Of a stretch of 64,000 nucleotides of DNA, positions 17,798-26,000 are shown piece after piece (position 1 is the stretch's first letter; every line of letters starts with the position of its first letter). The translations under genes were made by a program, and so were the position numbers. The notes under the pieces are model-generated. The model saw only the letters and a list, made by a program, of their open reading frames with translations, did no database searches and was not told the origin of the DNA. This stretch comes from Caulobacteraceae bacterium (lineage in GTDB: Bacteria > Pseudomonadota > Alphaproteobacteria > Caulobacterales > Caulobacteraceae). Where the stretch lies: positions 1-64,000 of the forward strand of contig JAIESL010000035.1 of assembly GCA_019746095.1 (NCBI GenBank), read 5' to 3'.

Positions 17798-19893
17798 CAG
17801 CGAACCTCCAGGTCGAGCGCCCGGGCGATGCTGCTCCAGGGGATGTATTTGTAATTCTGAAGCTCGCCCGGAAGCACGTTCCGCCCGTCCTGGGCGATCA
17901 TGGCACCGTGTTCGAACCCGGGCCCCAGATTGGCGCTGGTGACCTCAAGACCATCCGTTTCGGAGACGCCGTCGATGCCTGAACGCGCATCAGCGACCAC
18001 GGCGAACGATCCCAGATAGGCCTGGTCACCCTCCCGCCGATAGACGGCATAGGTGTTGTTGCCCTGGCTTGAAGCGATCAGATAGCCGCGACCGCCGCCC
18101 AGGTCATAGAGGCCAATGCCCTCCATATCGTCCTTGATGGCCGGGTTGGTGTCGACCCGGTCCACCGCGATCATGGCGTTCCCGCCGTCCGGCTCGGCAC
18201 CCAGGCGCCACAGGCCAACATCTTCCTCATTGACGAACAGGACGCCGGTCTCGTCATCCGCCACACAGCCTTCGACCTGCGACTCGAAGGCAAAGTCGCG
18301 CACCCGTTCGGCCCGCACCCGCCCGTTGCCAGCGTCGATCAGTTCCCACTGCCGCTTCTCGCCATTGCTGTCGTTGATGAAGACAAAGGACTTGCCGGAC
18401 CGCGGGCTGCGATACAGGCACAGGCCGTAGGGGTCGCCCTGGCCTGTCGGCTGCAGGCCATCCGCGATATCGACGAGCTGACGATTCACTGTGTCCAGAC
18501 GATAGAGGGCGATCGACTTGCGGGTCCGGTCGCTGGCGGCGACCAGAACGATCGGCTCTCCGCCCAGCATGAAACCGGTCCTCAGGTCGACATTGTTCAT
18601 CTTGCCGTCCGGCAGATGCTGAACCACCCGCCCCTGCATGTCGTAGAGATAGAGGCCCGACTTCTTGTCGGTGGCCACCACCAGACTGGCCGCAGGATCG
18701 ACCGGATTGGCCCAGATCGCGGGATCATCGGCGGCATCGCCATGGCTCAGCACCGGCACGGTCTCAAACGTCGCGACAACTGTCGGGACCGGAGCAAGGG
18801 CGGGGGCCGCCGACCCGCGCGGCGCCCCGGCCCGCAGGTTCAGCGGCCCGGCCAGTTCGGTGATGGAGACCAGTTTGTAGTCGGCCCCGGTTTCCGCATC
18901 CTCGTCGGCCGCCAGCAAACCGCCGGCCGGCAGGCCAGGCCCCATGGCCGTGCCAGTCGCAAACAGGCCGCCGGGTTCACCGACCAGGGCACCGGACGGT
19001 GCGGCGATCCGGGCCATTCCGATCCAGGCATCATCGGCGTCGCGGTCATAGGCATAGAGGCGACCGCCCGAGGCATCGGACGCGATCAGATAGCGGGCTC
19101 CGGCACCGCCGTCATACAGCGCCACCCCGCCCACCTCTTCCGAAATCCGGCCCAGACGGGGGGCATCGATCAGGACAGGTGTCGCGTCGGTCTCGGGGTC
19201 GCCGTTGAATCGCCAGATGCCGACCGCCTGTTCGGACACGTAGACCTGGCCCGTCGCGTCGTCGGCGACACAATGCTCGGCCGGCGAGGGAAGACCCAGA
19301 CGACGGCTCTGCCGGCTGTCGACCCGGCCCTGGTCATTGATGAAAACCAGCTGCTGATCGAACTCCCCGCCGTCTCCGACCGCGATCACATAGAGACCAC
19401 CGTCCGAAGCGTTGCGCAGAAAACAGACACCCTCGACCGCAAAACCCAGCGGGACAGAGCGGGCCCCGACCTCGCTGAGGGTGCCCCCGCTCATCGCGAA
19501 ATAGCGCAGGCTGTTGTCGGTGACATCCGTGGAGACGATCAGGGTTGTGGACCGCCCGGCGAGGTCGAAGCCCTGCCGGACATCGAGACTGGCGGCCTCT
19601 CCCGCCGGCGTTGAGCCCAGACGCTGACCGGCCAGGTCATAGACCTCCAGGCCCCCCAGTCCGGCCGAGCCGACAATGCGGCCGGCGGGGGGGTCGCTGG
19701 CGTCCTGCAGCAGCACCGCCTTGTTGACCTGACCCAGGGCAGCGGCCGTCGTAGCCACCATCGCTCGAACCGTGGCGGGCTCAGACGCGGCGACCGGCCC
19801 GGTTTCCGTCGTGGCGGTGGCGCAGGCCGAAAACCCACACATCGCCGCCGCCAAGCCCATCGCGTACACAAACTTCCCTGACCGCCGCTGCAT
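17797..19893 (-). CDS. double-domain beta-propeller phytase, lipoprotein
   Basis: This 698-aa protein has a lipoprotein-type signal (MCGFSACAT, acylated Cys) and two tandem beta-propeller phytase domains. The first (about 50-350) is divergent. The second (about 370-690) is canonical: DDPAIWANPVDPAASLVVATDKKSGLYLYD, EGCVADDETGVLFVNEEDVGLW and EGIGLYDLGGGRGYLIASSQG carry the Ca-binding and catalytic acidic residues. Segments such as VFINDSNGEKRQW recur as VFINDQGRVDSRQ in the first domain. These enzymes release phosphate from Ca-phytate outside the cytoplasm. In known double-domain forms the incomplete domain aids the active one. A GTGACAG (Pho-box-like half) lies 42 bases upstream of the start. 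Confidence 0.92.
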   Translation of the reverse strand: MQRRSGKFVYAMGLAAAMCGFSACATATTETGPVAASEPATVRAMVATTAAALGQVNKAVLLQDASDPPAGRIVGSAGLGGLEVYDLAGQRLGSTPAGEAASLDVRQGFDLAGRSTTLIVSTDVTDNSLRYFAMSGGTLSEVGARSVPLGFAVEGVCFLRNASDGGLYVIAVGDGGEFDQQLVFINDQGRVDSRQSRRLGLPSPAEHCVADDATGQVYVSEQAVGIWRFNGDPETDATPVLIDAPRLGRISEEVGGVALYDGGAGARYLIASDASGGRLYAYDRDADDAWIGMARIAAPSGALVGEPGGLFATGTAMGPGLPAGGLLAADEDAETGADYKLVSITELAGPLNLRAGAPRGSAAPALAPVPTVVATFETVPVLSHGDAADDPAIWANPVDPAASLVVATDKKSGLYLYDMQGRVVQHLPDGKMNNVDLRTGFMLGGEPIVLVAASDRTRKSIALYRLDTVNRQLVDIADGLQPTGQGDPYGLCLYRSPRSGKSFVFINDSNGEKRQWELIDAGNGRVRAERVRDFAFESQVEGCVADDETGVLFVNEEDVGLWRLGAEPDGGNAMIAVDRVDTNPAIKDDMEGIGLYDLGGGRGYLIASSQGNNTYAVYRREGDQAYLGSFAVVADARSGIDGVSETDGLEVTSANLGPGFEHGAMIAQDGRNVLPGELQNYKYIPWSSIARALDLEVR

Positions 19894-20003
19894 GATTCCG
19901 CTCCCTGCCGATGCGGGGCCTATCGCCGGAATTTGTGACAGTTCGTTTGCCCGGAGCCCAACGACACCGCGTCAAATCCGCCGGGCAGAACCCGGTCGGC
20001 GCT

Positions 20004-21260
20004 TCACCCTCGTTCGGCAGTGCCGAAACGCTCAATCCGGAACGGCGAGAGATCGATCGCGGGCTCCGCCCCCTGGGCAAGCGCGGCCGACAGTTCTGCG
20101 GTAATCGCGGCCATGGTCAGGCCGAGATGCTGGTGGCCGAAGGCGTAGAGGATGCGTGGATCGCGCTCCAGCTGGCCGATGGCGGGCAGATAGTCGGGCA
20201 GGGTCGGACGCGGACCCACCCACCGATCCGGCCGGGGGGAGAAGCCTATGCCGAGGTCGGCGAGCCTTCGCTCGAGCGCCTGCCATTTGCGGGCATCGCC
20301 CGGTGCGTCGGGCGAGCCGAACTCGACAAAACTGGAGGCACGAAGTCCGCTGGTGAAGCGCGACACCACCATCGAATGCTCCTCGAACACCGTGGGAGGC
20401 AGGGTCTCATCCCAACCGTGCTCGGCGCTCTGCACCGAATAGCCGCGCTCGCCGATCACCGGGGCCGCGACGCCGAGATCGCGCATCAGCCGGCCCGCCC
20501 AGGCCCCGGCGGCGACCAGGGCACCGTCCGCTTCTCGCACACCCCCGCCGTCAAGATGTGCCGCGATCACCAAACCGGCGGAAAGACGGGTGACCCGGGC
20601 GTGAACCACCTCGCCTCCGACTGCCAAAAAGGCGGCCATGATGGCATTGCGCGCGGCCTGGGGCTCGCTGACCTGAGCCGTGCCGGAGAAGCGGATTCCG
20701 GCGACCGGTACCCGCGCCATCACCGCCGCATAGGGAGCGAGGTCGGCGGCCTGCATCGGCCGGAAGCCCGCACTCCCCGTCGGCGACCGTTCCCACCCCC
20801 GGAGGCCTTTTTCAGCGGCCCTCTCCGTCATCCAGACAATGGCGTGGCCATCGGGCCCGACGACGCCGGGCGCGCCGGAGAATTCCGCCAACCGGCGCCA
20901 GGCCGGCAGGGCATGGGCGAGAATGCTGGTCAGGGCCGCCTGCCCGCGCGCGTGCCGGCCGGGGTCCGAGGCCGCGATGAAGCGCAGCGCCCAGGGCCCC
21001 CAGAGGCCGGCGTCCCGCCAGCGGAAATCCAGCGGCCCTCCCAGACCGAACAGCCGGCCGGGAAAGGTACGCAGGCTCTCGCGCGAGGCCAGGGGCGAAA
21101 CCTGTTCGGCGGCGATGTGGCCAATGTTGCCGAACGAGGCCGCGCGGCGCGGATCGCCCGGGTCGATCAGGGTCACGGCAAAACCTGCTGCCTGCAGCCG
21201 CAGCGCCGAGGCGGCCCCGACCAGGCCGCCACCGATGACGAGATAGGACTTGGGCTGCAT
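20004..21260 (-). CDS. FAD-dependent D-amino acid (probable cis-4-hydroxy-D-proline) dehydrogenase
   Basis: This 418-aa DadA-type flavoprotein has an N-terminal FAD fold (YLVIGGGLVGAASALRLQAAG) and a C-terminal YAFGHQHLGLTMAAITAEL segment typical of the family. It oxidises the D-amino acid to an imine at the membrane. Because it is divergent from a DapA-family deaminase and a proline-racemase-family epimerase, the most likely substrate is cis-4-hydroxy-D-proline, giving 1-pyrroline-4-hydroxy-2-carboxylate. The start lies just below the ATCGTATACGAT palindrome, so it probably shares GntR control with the genes on the other strand. General D-amino acid dehydrogenase is the alternative. Confidence 0.85.
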   Translation of the reverse strand: MQPKSYLVIGGGLVGAASALRLQAAGFAVTLIDPGDPRRAASFGNIGHIAAEQVSPLASRESLRTFPGRLFGLGGPLDFRWRDAGLWGPWALRFIAASDPGRHARGQAALTSILAHALPAWRRLAEFSGAPGVVGPDGHAIVWMTERAAEKGLRGWERSPTGSAGFRPMQAADLAPYAAVMARVPVAGIRFSGTAQVSEPQAARNAIMAAFLAVGGEVVHARVTRLSAGLVIAAHLDGGGVREADGALVAAGAWAGRLMRDLGVAAPVIGERGYSVQSAEHGWDETLPPTVFEEHSMVVSRFTSGLRASSFVEFGSPDAPGDARKWQALERRLADLGIGFSPRPDRWVGPRPTLPDYLPAIGQLERDPRILYAFGHQHLGLTMAAITAELSAALAQGAEPAIDLSPFRIERFGTAERG

Positions 21261-21286
21261 CGGACTCCCGTTGCCTCGAACTCAGG

Positions 21287-21298
21287 ATCGTATACGAT
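21287..21298. promoter_or_regulatory. GntR/FCD operator palindrome (copy 1)
   Basis: ATCGTATACGAT is a perfect 12-bp palindrome of the TNGT-N2-ACNA type bound by FadR/VanR-subfamily GntR regulators. It sits between the divergent dehydrogenase and deaminase genes. A possible -35/-10 for the deaminase (TTGCCT-N16-TACGAT) would place the -10 inside the palindrome, which fits repression. Confidence 0.8.
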
Positions 21299-21329
21299 AA
21301 TGGCTTAAGTCACTGGAAGCGAGGACCCG

Positions 21330-22226
21330 ATGTCGATTTCCTGGGAGGGCGTAATCCCCGCCGCCACTACGCAGTTCTCAGCGGATTTCTCGATCGATTT
21401 TGACTCCACCGCCGAGGTGCAGGATGGGCTGATCCGGGACGGCGTGCACGGCCTGATCGTCATGGGCACCGTGGGAGAGAACAACTCGCTCGACGCCGAC
21501 GAGAAGCGCGCCATGCTGGCCGCAACCGTGAAGACCGTGGCCGGGCGCGTGCCGGTTATCGCCGGTGTCGCCGAACTGGACACCCGCCGCGCGGCGGCCT
21601 TCGCCCGCGACGCCGAGGCCATCGGTGCCGACGGCCTGATGGTCCTGCCGGCCATGGTCTATGTGCCGACCCAGGCTGAACTGGCCTCGCATTTCCGCAC
21701 TGTGGCCGAGTCCACGGGCCTGCCGATCATGCTGTACAACAACCCGCCGGCCTATCGGGTCAGCATCGGCTTCGAGGCCCTGCATGCCCTGTCGGACCTG
21801 CCCAATGTCGTCGCCCTCAAGGAGAGCGCCCCCGATACCCGCCGGTTCACGGACCTGCTGAACGAGTTCGGCGACCGCTATGTCCTGTTCGCGGGGCTGG
21901 ATGATGTGGCGCTGGAAGGCCTGATGCTGGGCGCCAAGGGCTGGGTCTCCGGCCTGACCAATGCCTTTCCCAAGGAGTCGCTGGCCCTGTGGGATGCCTT
22001 CAAGCGCGGCGACATGCAGACCGCCCTGGCCATCTATCGCTGGTTCATGCCCCTGCTGCACCTCGACGCTGATCATGACCTGGTCCAGTCGATCAAGATC
22101 GCCGAACAGGTCATGGGACGCGGTCACGAACGCGTCCGCCCCCCGCGCCATCCGCTGGTCGGTGCCCGCCGGGCCGAGGTGATCGCCATGGTCGAAAAGG
22201 CCGCCGCCACCCGCCCGGTCCTCTAG
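21330..22226 (+). CDS. DapA-family aldolase/deaminase (probable 1-pyrroline-4-hydroxy-2-carboxylate deaminase)
   Basis: This 298-aa TIM-barrel protein is of the dihydrodipicolinate synthase/N-acetylneuraminate lyase superfamily. The Schiff-base Lys is in VVALKESAPD, the conserved Tyr in MLYNNPPAY, and the substrate-carboxylate loop in GTVGENNSL. In hydroxyproline loci this family removes ammonia and water from 1-pyrroline-4-hydroxy-2-carboxylate to give 2-oxoglutarate semialdehyde. It is followed after one base by the epimerase gene and preceded by the GntR palindrome, so true lysine biosynthesis is unlikely. RBS GAGGA. Confidence 0.85.
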   Translation: MSISWEGVIPAATTQFSADFSIDFDSTAEVQDGLIRDGVHGLIVMGTVGENNSLDADEKRAMLAATVKTVAGRVPVIAGVAELDTRRAAAFARDAEAIGADGLMVLPAMVYVPTQAELASHFRTVAESTGLPIMLYNNPPAYRVSIGFEALHALSDLPNVVALKESAPDTRRFTDLLNEFGDRYVLFAGLDDVALEGLMLGAKGWVSGLTNAFPKESLALWDAFKRGDMQTALAIYRWFMPLLHLDADHDLVQSIKIAEQVMGRGHERVRPPRHPLVGARRAEVIAMVEKAAATRPVL

Positions 22227-22227
22227 G

Positions 22228-23229
22228 ATGGCCCGGCACGTCTTCCGCTGCATCGACGGTCACACCGCCGGCAATCCCGTGCGGCTGGTGATCGAAGGCG
22301 CGCCAGAGCTGACCGGCGACAGCATGAGCGCCCGGCGGCAGGACTTCATGGCGCGCTACGACTGGATCCGGACCGGCCTTTGTTTCGAGCCCCGCGGACA
22401 CGACATGATGAGCGGCGGCTTCCTCTATCCGCCGACGACCCCGGAGGCCGATGTCGGCATCCTGTTCATCGAGACCAGCGGCTGTCTGCCGATGTGCGGC
22501 CACGGGACCATCGGCATCATCACCTTTGCGCTGGAGCACGGACTGATCACCCCGCGCATACCGGGCAGGGTCATCGCGGAGGTCCCGGCCGGCACGATCG
22601 AACTGGACTATGTGCAGGACGGAGCTCGCGTCCGTTCCGTGCGCATCCGCAACGTCGCCTCCTGGCTCGACAAACAGGGCATAGAGATCGAGGTGCCGGA
22701 CTTCGGCCCTCTCACGATCGATGTGGCCTATGGCGGAAATTTCTATGCCATCATCGAGCCGCAGGGCCCCTACCCCGGGCTGGACGCCCTCGGGGCCGCG
22801 CGCATCCTCCAGCTTTCGCCGGTGATCCGCTCGCTCCTGCGCGAAACCTTCACCCCGGTGCATCCACTCGACCCGACCATTCGCGGCGTCTCCCACCTGC
22901 TCTGGGCGGACGTACCGAAGGGCGAGGGGGCAGACGGGCGCAATGCCGTCTTCTATGGCGACAAGGCCATCGACCGCAGTCCCTGCGGCACCGGCACCTC
23001 CTCGCGGCTGGCACATCTGCATGCCACCGGCCGCCTGCCGGTCGGCCAGGCCTTCGTCCACGAGAGCTATATCGGCAGCCGGTTCACCGGTCGCGTCGAA
23101 GCCGAGACAGAGGTCGGCGGCCGGCCCGCCATCATTCCCTCGGTCGAGGGCTCGGCCATCGCCACCGGCCTGAACGAGATCTGGATCGACGACGAAGACG
23201 TCTTTGCCCACGGCTTCCAGGTCGTCTGA
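22228..23229 (+). CDS. proline racemase family, probable 4-hydroxyproline 2-epimerase
   Basis: This 333-aa protein is of the diaminopimelate-epimerase-like fold. Both catalytic cysteines are present: CGHGT in LPMCGHGTIG and CGTGT in RSPCGTGTSS. This is the two-Cys pattern of proline racemases and 4-hydroxyproline epimerases; trans-3-hydroxyproline dehydratases have Thr in the second position. It would convert trans-4-hydroxy-L-proline to cis-4-hydroxy-D-proline for the divergent dehydrogenase. Its start is one base after the deaminase stop, and the GntR gene starts two bases after its own stop, so the three form an operon. Confidence 0.9.
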   Translation: MARHVFRCIDGHTAGNPVRLVIEGAPELTGDSMSARRQDFMARYDWIRTGLCFEPRGHDMMSGGFLYPPTTPEADVGILFIETSGCLPMCGHGTIGIITFALEHGLITPRIPGRVIAEVPAGTIELDYVQDGARVRSVRIRNVASWLDKQGIEIEVPDFGPLTIDVAYGGNFYAIIEPQGPYPGLDALGAARILQLSPVIRSLLRETFTPVHPLDPTIRGVSHLLWADVPKGEGADGRNAVFYGDKAIDRSPCGTGTSSRLAHLHATGRLPVGQAFVHESYIGSRFTGRVEAETEVGGRPAIIPSVEGSAIATGLNEIWIDDEDVFAHGFQVV

Positions 23230-23231
23230 GG

Positions 23232-23882
23232 ATGTCGTCCCGCGCGCCGCGCCCGCTGCCGGATCAGGTTCTTGCCGAGGCGCGGGAGCGGATCCTGTCC
23301 GGACGTCTGGCGGCTGATACCCCCATCCGTCAGGACGCCCTGGCGCTCGAACTGGGGGTCAGCAAGATCCCCCTGCGCGAGGCCCTGGCACGGCTGGAGA
23401 GCGAGGGACTGGTCGTCTCCCATCCCAACCGCGGCTACATCGTCCGGCCGCTGTCGCGCACCGACGCGGAAGACGTCTTCGACCTTCGTCTGCGCATCGA
23501 ACCGAACGCCTGCGTTCTCGGCGCTCTCGGCGCGGATCAGGCCGCCCGGGACGCAGCCTGCGCCGCCCTGGCTGCGCTCGACACCGCACTGCGCGACGGG
23601 TTGGCCGATGTCGGTCGGCGCAACCGCGAATTCCACCTGGCGCTGGTTCGTCCCTCCGGTCGTGATGTCACCATCGAGACCGTCGACCGGCTGCTGGCCC
23701 TGTCGGAACGCTATGTGCGGGTGCATCTCGGCGAGCACCGCCGCCTCGACCGCGCCAGCCACGAGCACGGGATCCTGCTCCAGGCCTGGCTTGAGCGCCG
23801 GACCGAAACGGTGCGTCGCGAAGCCCGCGCCCACATCCGCGCGACCCTGTCGGACCTGCGCGCCCAGTTGCCGGAGGTCTAG
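23232..23882 (+). CDS. GntR-family (FCD domain) transcriptional regulator
   Basis: The real gene begins at the ATG at 23232 (MSSRAPRPLPDQ, 216 aa), two bases after the epimerase stop. The 500-aa track ORF only extends upstream in a shadow frame. A winged helix-turn-helix spans about 10-75 (LALELGVSKIPLREALARLESEGLV). An all-helical FCD ligand domain follows, with the metal-binding pattern of RLRIEPNA, NREFHLAL and EHGILLQA. The likely operator is ATCGTATACGAT, found at 21287 and 25080 flanking this cluster. It probably represses the hydroxyproline genes and responds to a pathway compound. Its stop overlaps the convergent M24 gene's stop in CTAG. Confidence 0.92.
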   Translation: MSSRAPRPLPDQVLAEARERILSGRLAADTPIRQDALALELGVSKIPLREALARLESEGLVVSHPNRGYIVRPLSRTDAEDVFDLRLRIEPNACVLGALGADQAARDAACAALAALDTALRDGLADVGRRNREFHLALVRPSGRDVTIETVDRLLALSERYVRVHLGEHRRLDRASHEHGILLQAWLERRTETVRREARAHIRATLSDLRAQLPEV

Positions 23883-25051
23883 CCGGCGGGCCAGGCCGGG
23901 ACGTCGGCGAACGGATCATCGAGACTGTGCTGGGGCCGGGTGAACCACTGCGGCCCGGCGTCGGTCATGTGGAAATGATCCTCCAGCCGTACACCGAACC
24001 GGCCCGGTACGACGATCATCGGCTCGTTGGAGAAACACATGCCCGTCGCCAGCGGGGTGGCATCGCCCTTCACCAGATAGGGCCCCTCGTGGATGTCCAG
24101 ACCGATGCCGTGGCCCGTCCGGTGCGGCAGTCCGGGCCGGCTGTAGCCAGGGCCGAAGCCATCCGCCTCCAAAGACCGCCGGGCCGCTGCATCGACGGCC
24201 TCGCAGGCAAGTCCGGGCCGGGCGGCATCAAAAGCCGCGGCCTGGGCCCGCTTCTCGGCCTCCCAGACGCGGCGAACCTCGGGCGTCGCCTCCCCGAACA
24301 CATAGGTGCGGGTGATGTCGGAGCTGTAGCCGTCGATCCGCGTGCCGGTGTCGATCAGCACCACATCGCCGGACTGTAACGCCCTGTCGCCCTCCCCGCC
24401 GTGCGGCAGGGAGGTGTCCTCGGCGAAGGAGACGATGCAGAAGGAGTTGCCCGATCCGCCCAGGGCACGATGCTGCTCGTCGATGAAGCGGATCACCTCC
24501 GAGGCGCGCTGGCCGGCATGGAGCGTTTGGCGGGCGCGCCGGTGAACCTCGATCGTGATGGCTTTGGCGTGGGACATCAGGGCGATCTCGGCGGGCGATT
24601 TACGGCTCCGCAGGGCATGTATCAGCGGCCCGGCATCAGCGAGGCGGGCATCGTCAATCTCGCCGCGCAGGCTGCGGTACATGGCCAGCGCCATCCGCTC
24701 ATCGACCGCCATCCGGCCGGCGGGCCCGATCCGGTCGGCGACCAGACGCCAGGGGCTCTCGTCTTCCTCCCAGGTCAGGACCTCACCCGGCAGGCTGATC
24801 AGCCCCTCGATCTTCTCCAGCTCAAACTGCGGCGTGATGTAGTCGAGTCCGCCCGACGCATGGACCATGGCCCCCACCAGGCGTTCGGAGGCGTACCAGT
24901 CGATACCGGTGAAATAACGCAGGCTCGACGTCGAGCCGAGCAGCACGGTCCCGACCCCCGCCGCCTCCATCCCGCGCCTCAGCCCCGCCAGACGTCCCTG
25001 TCGCTCGGCCACGCCAATCGGTGCGGGCACCGTTGCTGACACGCTGACCAT
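23879..25051 (-). CDS. M24-family aminopeptidase P/prolidase-like metallopeptidase
   Basis: This 390-aa protein has a creatinase-like N-terminal domain (about 1-150) and a C-terminal pita-bread domain with all five metal ligands: Asp in LIDTGTRID, Asp in SSDITRTY, His in RTGHGIGLDIH, Glu in FSNEPMIV and Glu in VRLEDHF. Such enzymes cleave X-Pro bonds. In this locus it may free proline or hydroxyproline from peptides. It is divergent from the TauE/SafE gene, with the second GntR palindrome in the shared promoter region. It has no signal peptide and should be cytoplasmic. Other M24 hydrolases (creatinase, ectoine hydrolase) are possible. Confidence 0.88.
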   Translation of the reverse strand: MVSVSATVPAPIGVAERQGRLAGLRRGMEAAGVGTVLLGSTSSLRYFTGIDWYASERLVGAMVHASGGLDYITPQFELEKIEGLISLPGEVLTWEEDESPWRLVADRIGPAGRMAVDERMALAMYRSLRGEIDDARLADAGPLIHALRSRKSPAEIALMSHAKAITIEVHRRARQTLHAGQRASEVIRFIDEQHRALGGSGNSFCIVSFAEDTSLPHGGEGDRALQSGDVVLIDTGTRIDGYSSDITRTYVFGEATPEVRRVWEAEKRAQAAAFDAARPGLACEAVDAAARRSLEADGFGPGYSRPGLPHRTGHGIGLDIHEGPYLVKGDATPLATGMCFSNEPMIVVPGRFGVRLEDHFHMTDAGPQWFTRPQHSLDDPFADVPAWPAG

Positions 25052-25079
25052 GGCCCGCTCCGTCGTCGCTGGATTGAGT

Positions 25080-25091
25080 ATCGTATACGAT
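25080..25091. promoter_or_regulatory. GntR/FCD operator palindrome (copy 2)
   Basis: This is the identical ATCGTATACGAT palindrome between the divergent M24 peptidase and TauE/SafE genes, 39 bases before the proposed TTG start of the permease. Repetition of a perfect 12-mer at both divergent promoters links these genes into one regulon. Confidence 0.8.
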
Positions 25092-25130
25092 CGTGCTCAG
25101 TTGGAACCCGAACGACAAGGGGGAAAGATC

Positions 25131-26000
25131 TTGGTCCTGACAATTCTGCTGACGGCCCTGACCCTGCTGGCGACGGTCTTCGTCGTCGTGCTGGGGCGCG
25201 CTGCCCTCAAACGCGGGACCGGCACACCCCGACCCGAGGCCGTCATCCTCGGTGCCGTCGCCAATTTCTTCGACACCCTCGGCATCGGCTCCTTCGCCCC
25301 GACTACGGCCTGGCTGAGGTTCCGCAAGATGACGCCCGACAGCTTCATCCCCGCGACCCTGAATGTCGGCCACGCCCTGCCCACCATGGTGCAGTCGGCG
25401 GTCTTTCTCGTGCTGCTGGGCGTACATGTCGACCCCATGCTGCTGGTCTCCTGCATCATCGCAGCCGTCGCCGGGGCCGTGGTCGGGGCACCGCTGATGG
25501 TCCGGGCCCCGGTTCGGGTGGTGCAGGCGATAGTCGGCGTGGCCCTGCTGATCGCCGCAGCCCTCTATGCCATGAGCAATCTGGACCTGATGCCCATCGG
25601 CGGGACCGCCACCGCGCTGGCGCCCCGCCTGATGTGGATCGCTATCGCCGGCCATTTCATCATGGGCATGCTGATGTCGTTCGGGATCGGCCTCTACGCC
25701 CCGGCCCTGATCATGCTCAGCCTGCTGGGCCTCGACCCGCGCCTGGCCTTCCCGATCATGGCAAGCGCCTGCGCCTTCCTGATGCCGACCACCGGTTTCC
25801 GCTACATCAACGCCGAGCGCATCGACCTGCGGATCGTCATCGGCATCGCGCTGGGCGGCATACCCGCCGTTCTGGTCGCGGCCTTCCTGGTCAAGGAAAT
25901 GCCGATCGAGCCTTTGCGCTGGGCCGTCGTGGTCGTGGTCCTCTACGCCGCCGCCCTGCTGCTGCGGACAGCGGCCAGGGGGGATGCCGCGAAGGCCTAG
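25131..26000 (+). CDS. TauE/SafE-family membrane permease
   Basis: The track starts at an ATG (25050) inside the neighbouring gene's start region. The TTG at 25131, preceded by AAGGGGGAAAG, removes the operator from the coding region and gives 289 aa beginning with a membrane helix. About eight helices arranged as two repeats are typical of TauE/SafE proteins (GAVANFFDTLGIGSFAPTTA, MLMSFGIGLYAPALIML). The family exports sulfite, sulfoacetate or other organic anions, and some members import. Control by the hydroxyproline-type operator suggests movement of a related compound, though the substrate is unknown. Its stop overlaps that of phaC in CTAG. Confidence 0.85.
   Translation: MVLTILLTALTLLATVFVVVLGRAALKRGTGTPRPEAVILGAVANFFDTLGIGSFAPTTAWLRFRKMTPDSFIPATLNVGHALPTMVQSAVFLVLLGVHVDPMLLVSCIIAAVAGAVVGAPLMVRAPVRVVQAIVGVALLIAAALYAMSNLDLMPIGGTATALAPRLMWIAIAGHFIMGMLMSFGIGLYAPALIMLSLLGLDPRLAFPIMASACAFLMPTTGFRYINAERIDLRIVIGIALGGIPAVLVAAFLVKEMPIEPLRWAVVVVVLYAAALLLRTAARGDAAKA

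Noticed and set aside
21330-22226. True dihydrodipicolinate synthase for lysine
   Set aside because: Its operon partners and GntR operator point to hydroxyproline catabolism; the fold alone does not distinguish them.
22380-23231. N-terminal 284-codon extension of the GntR ORF
   Set aside because: It lies in a shadow frame of the epimerase gene; the helix-turn-helix protein starts at ATG 23232.
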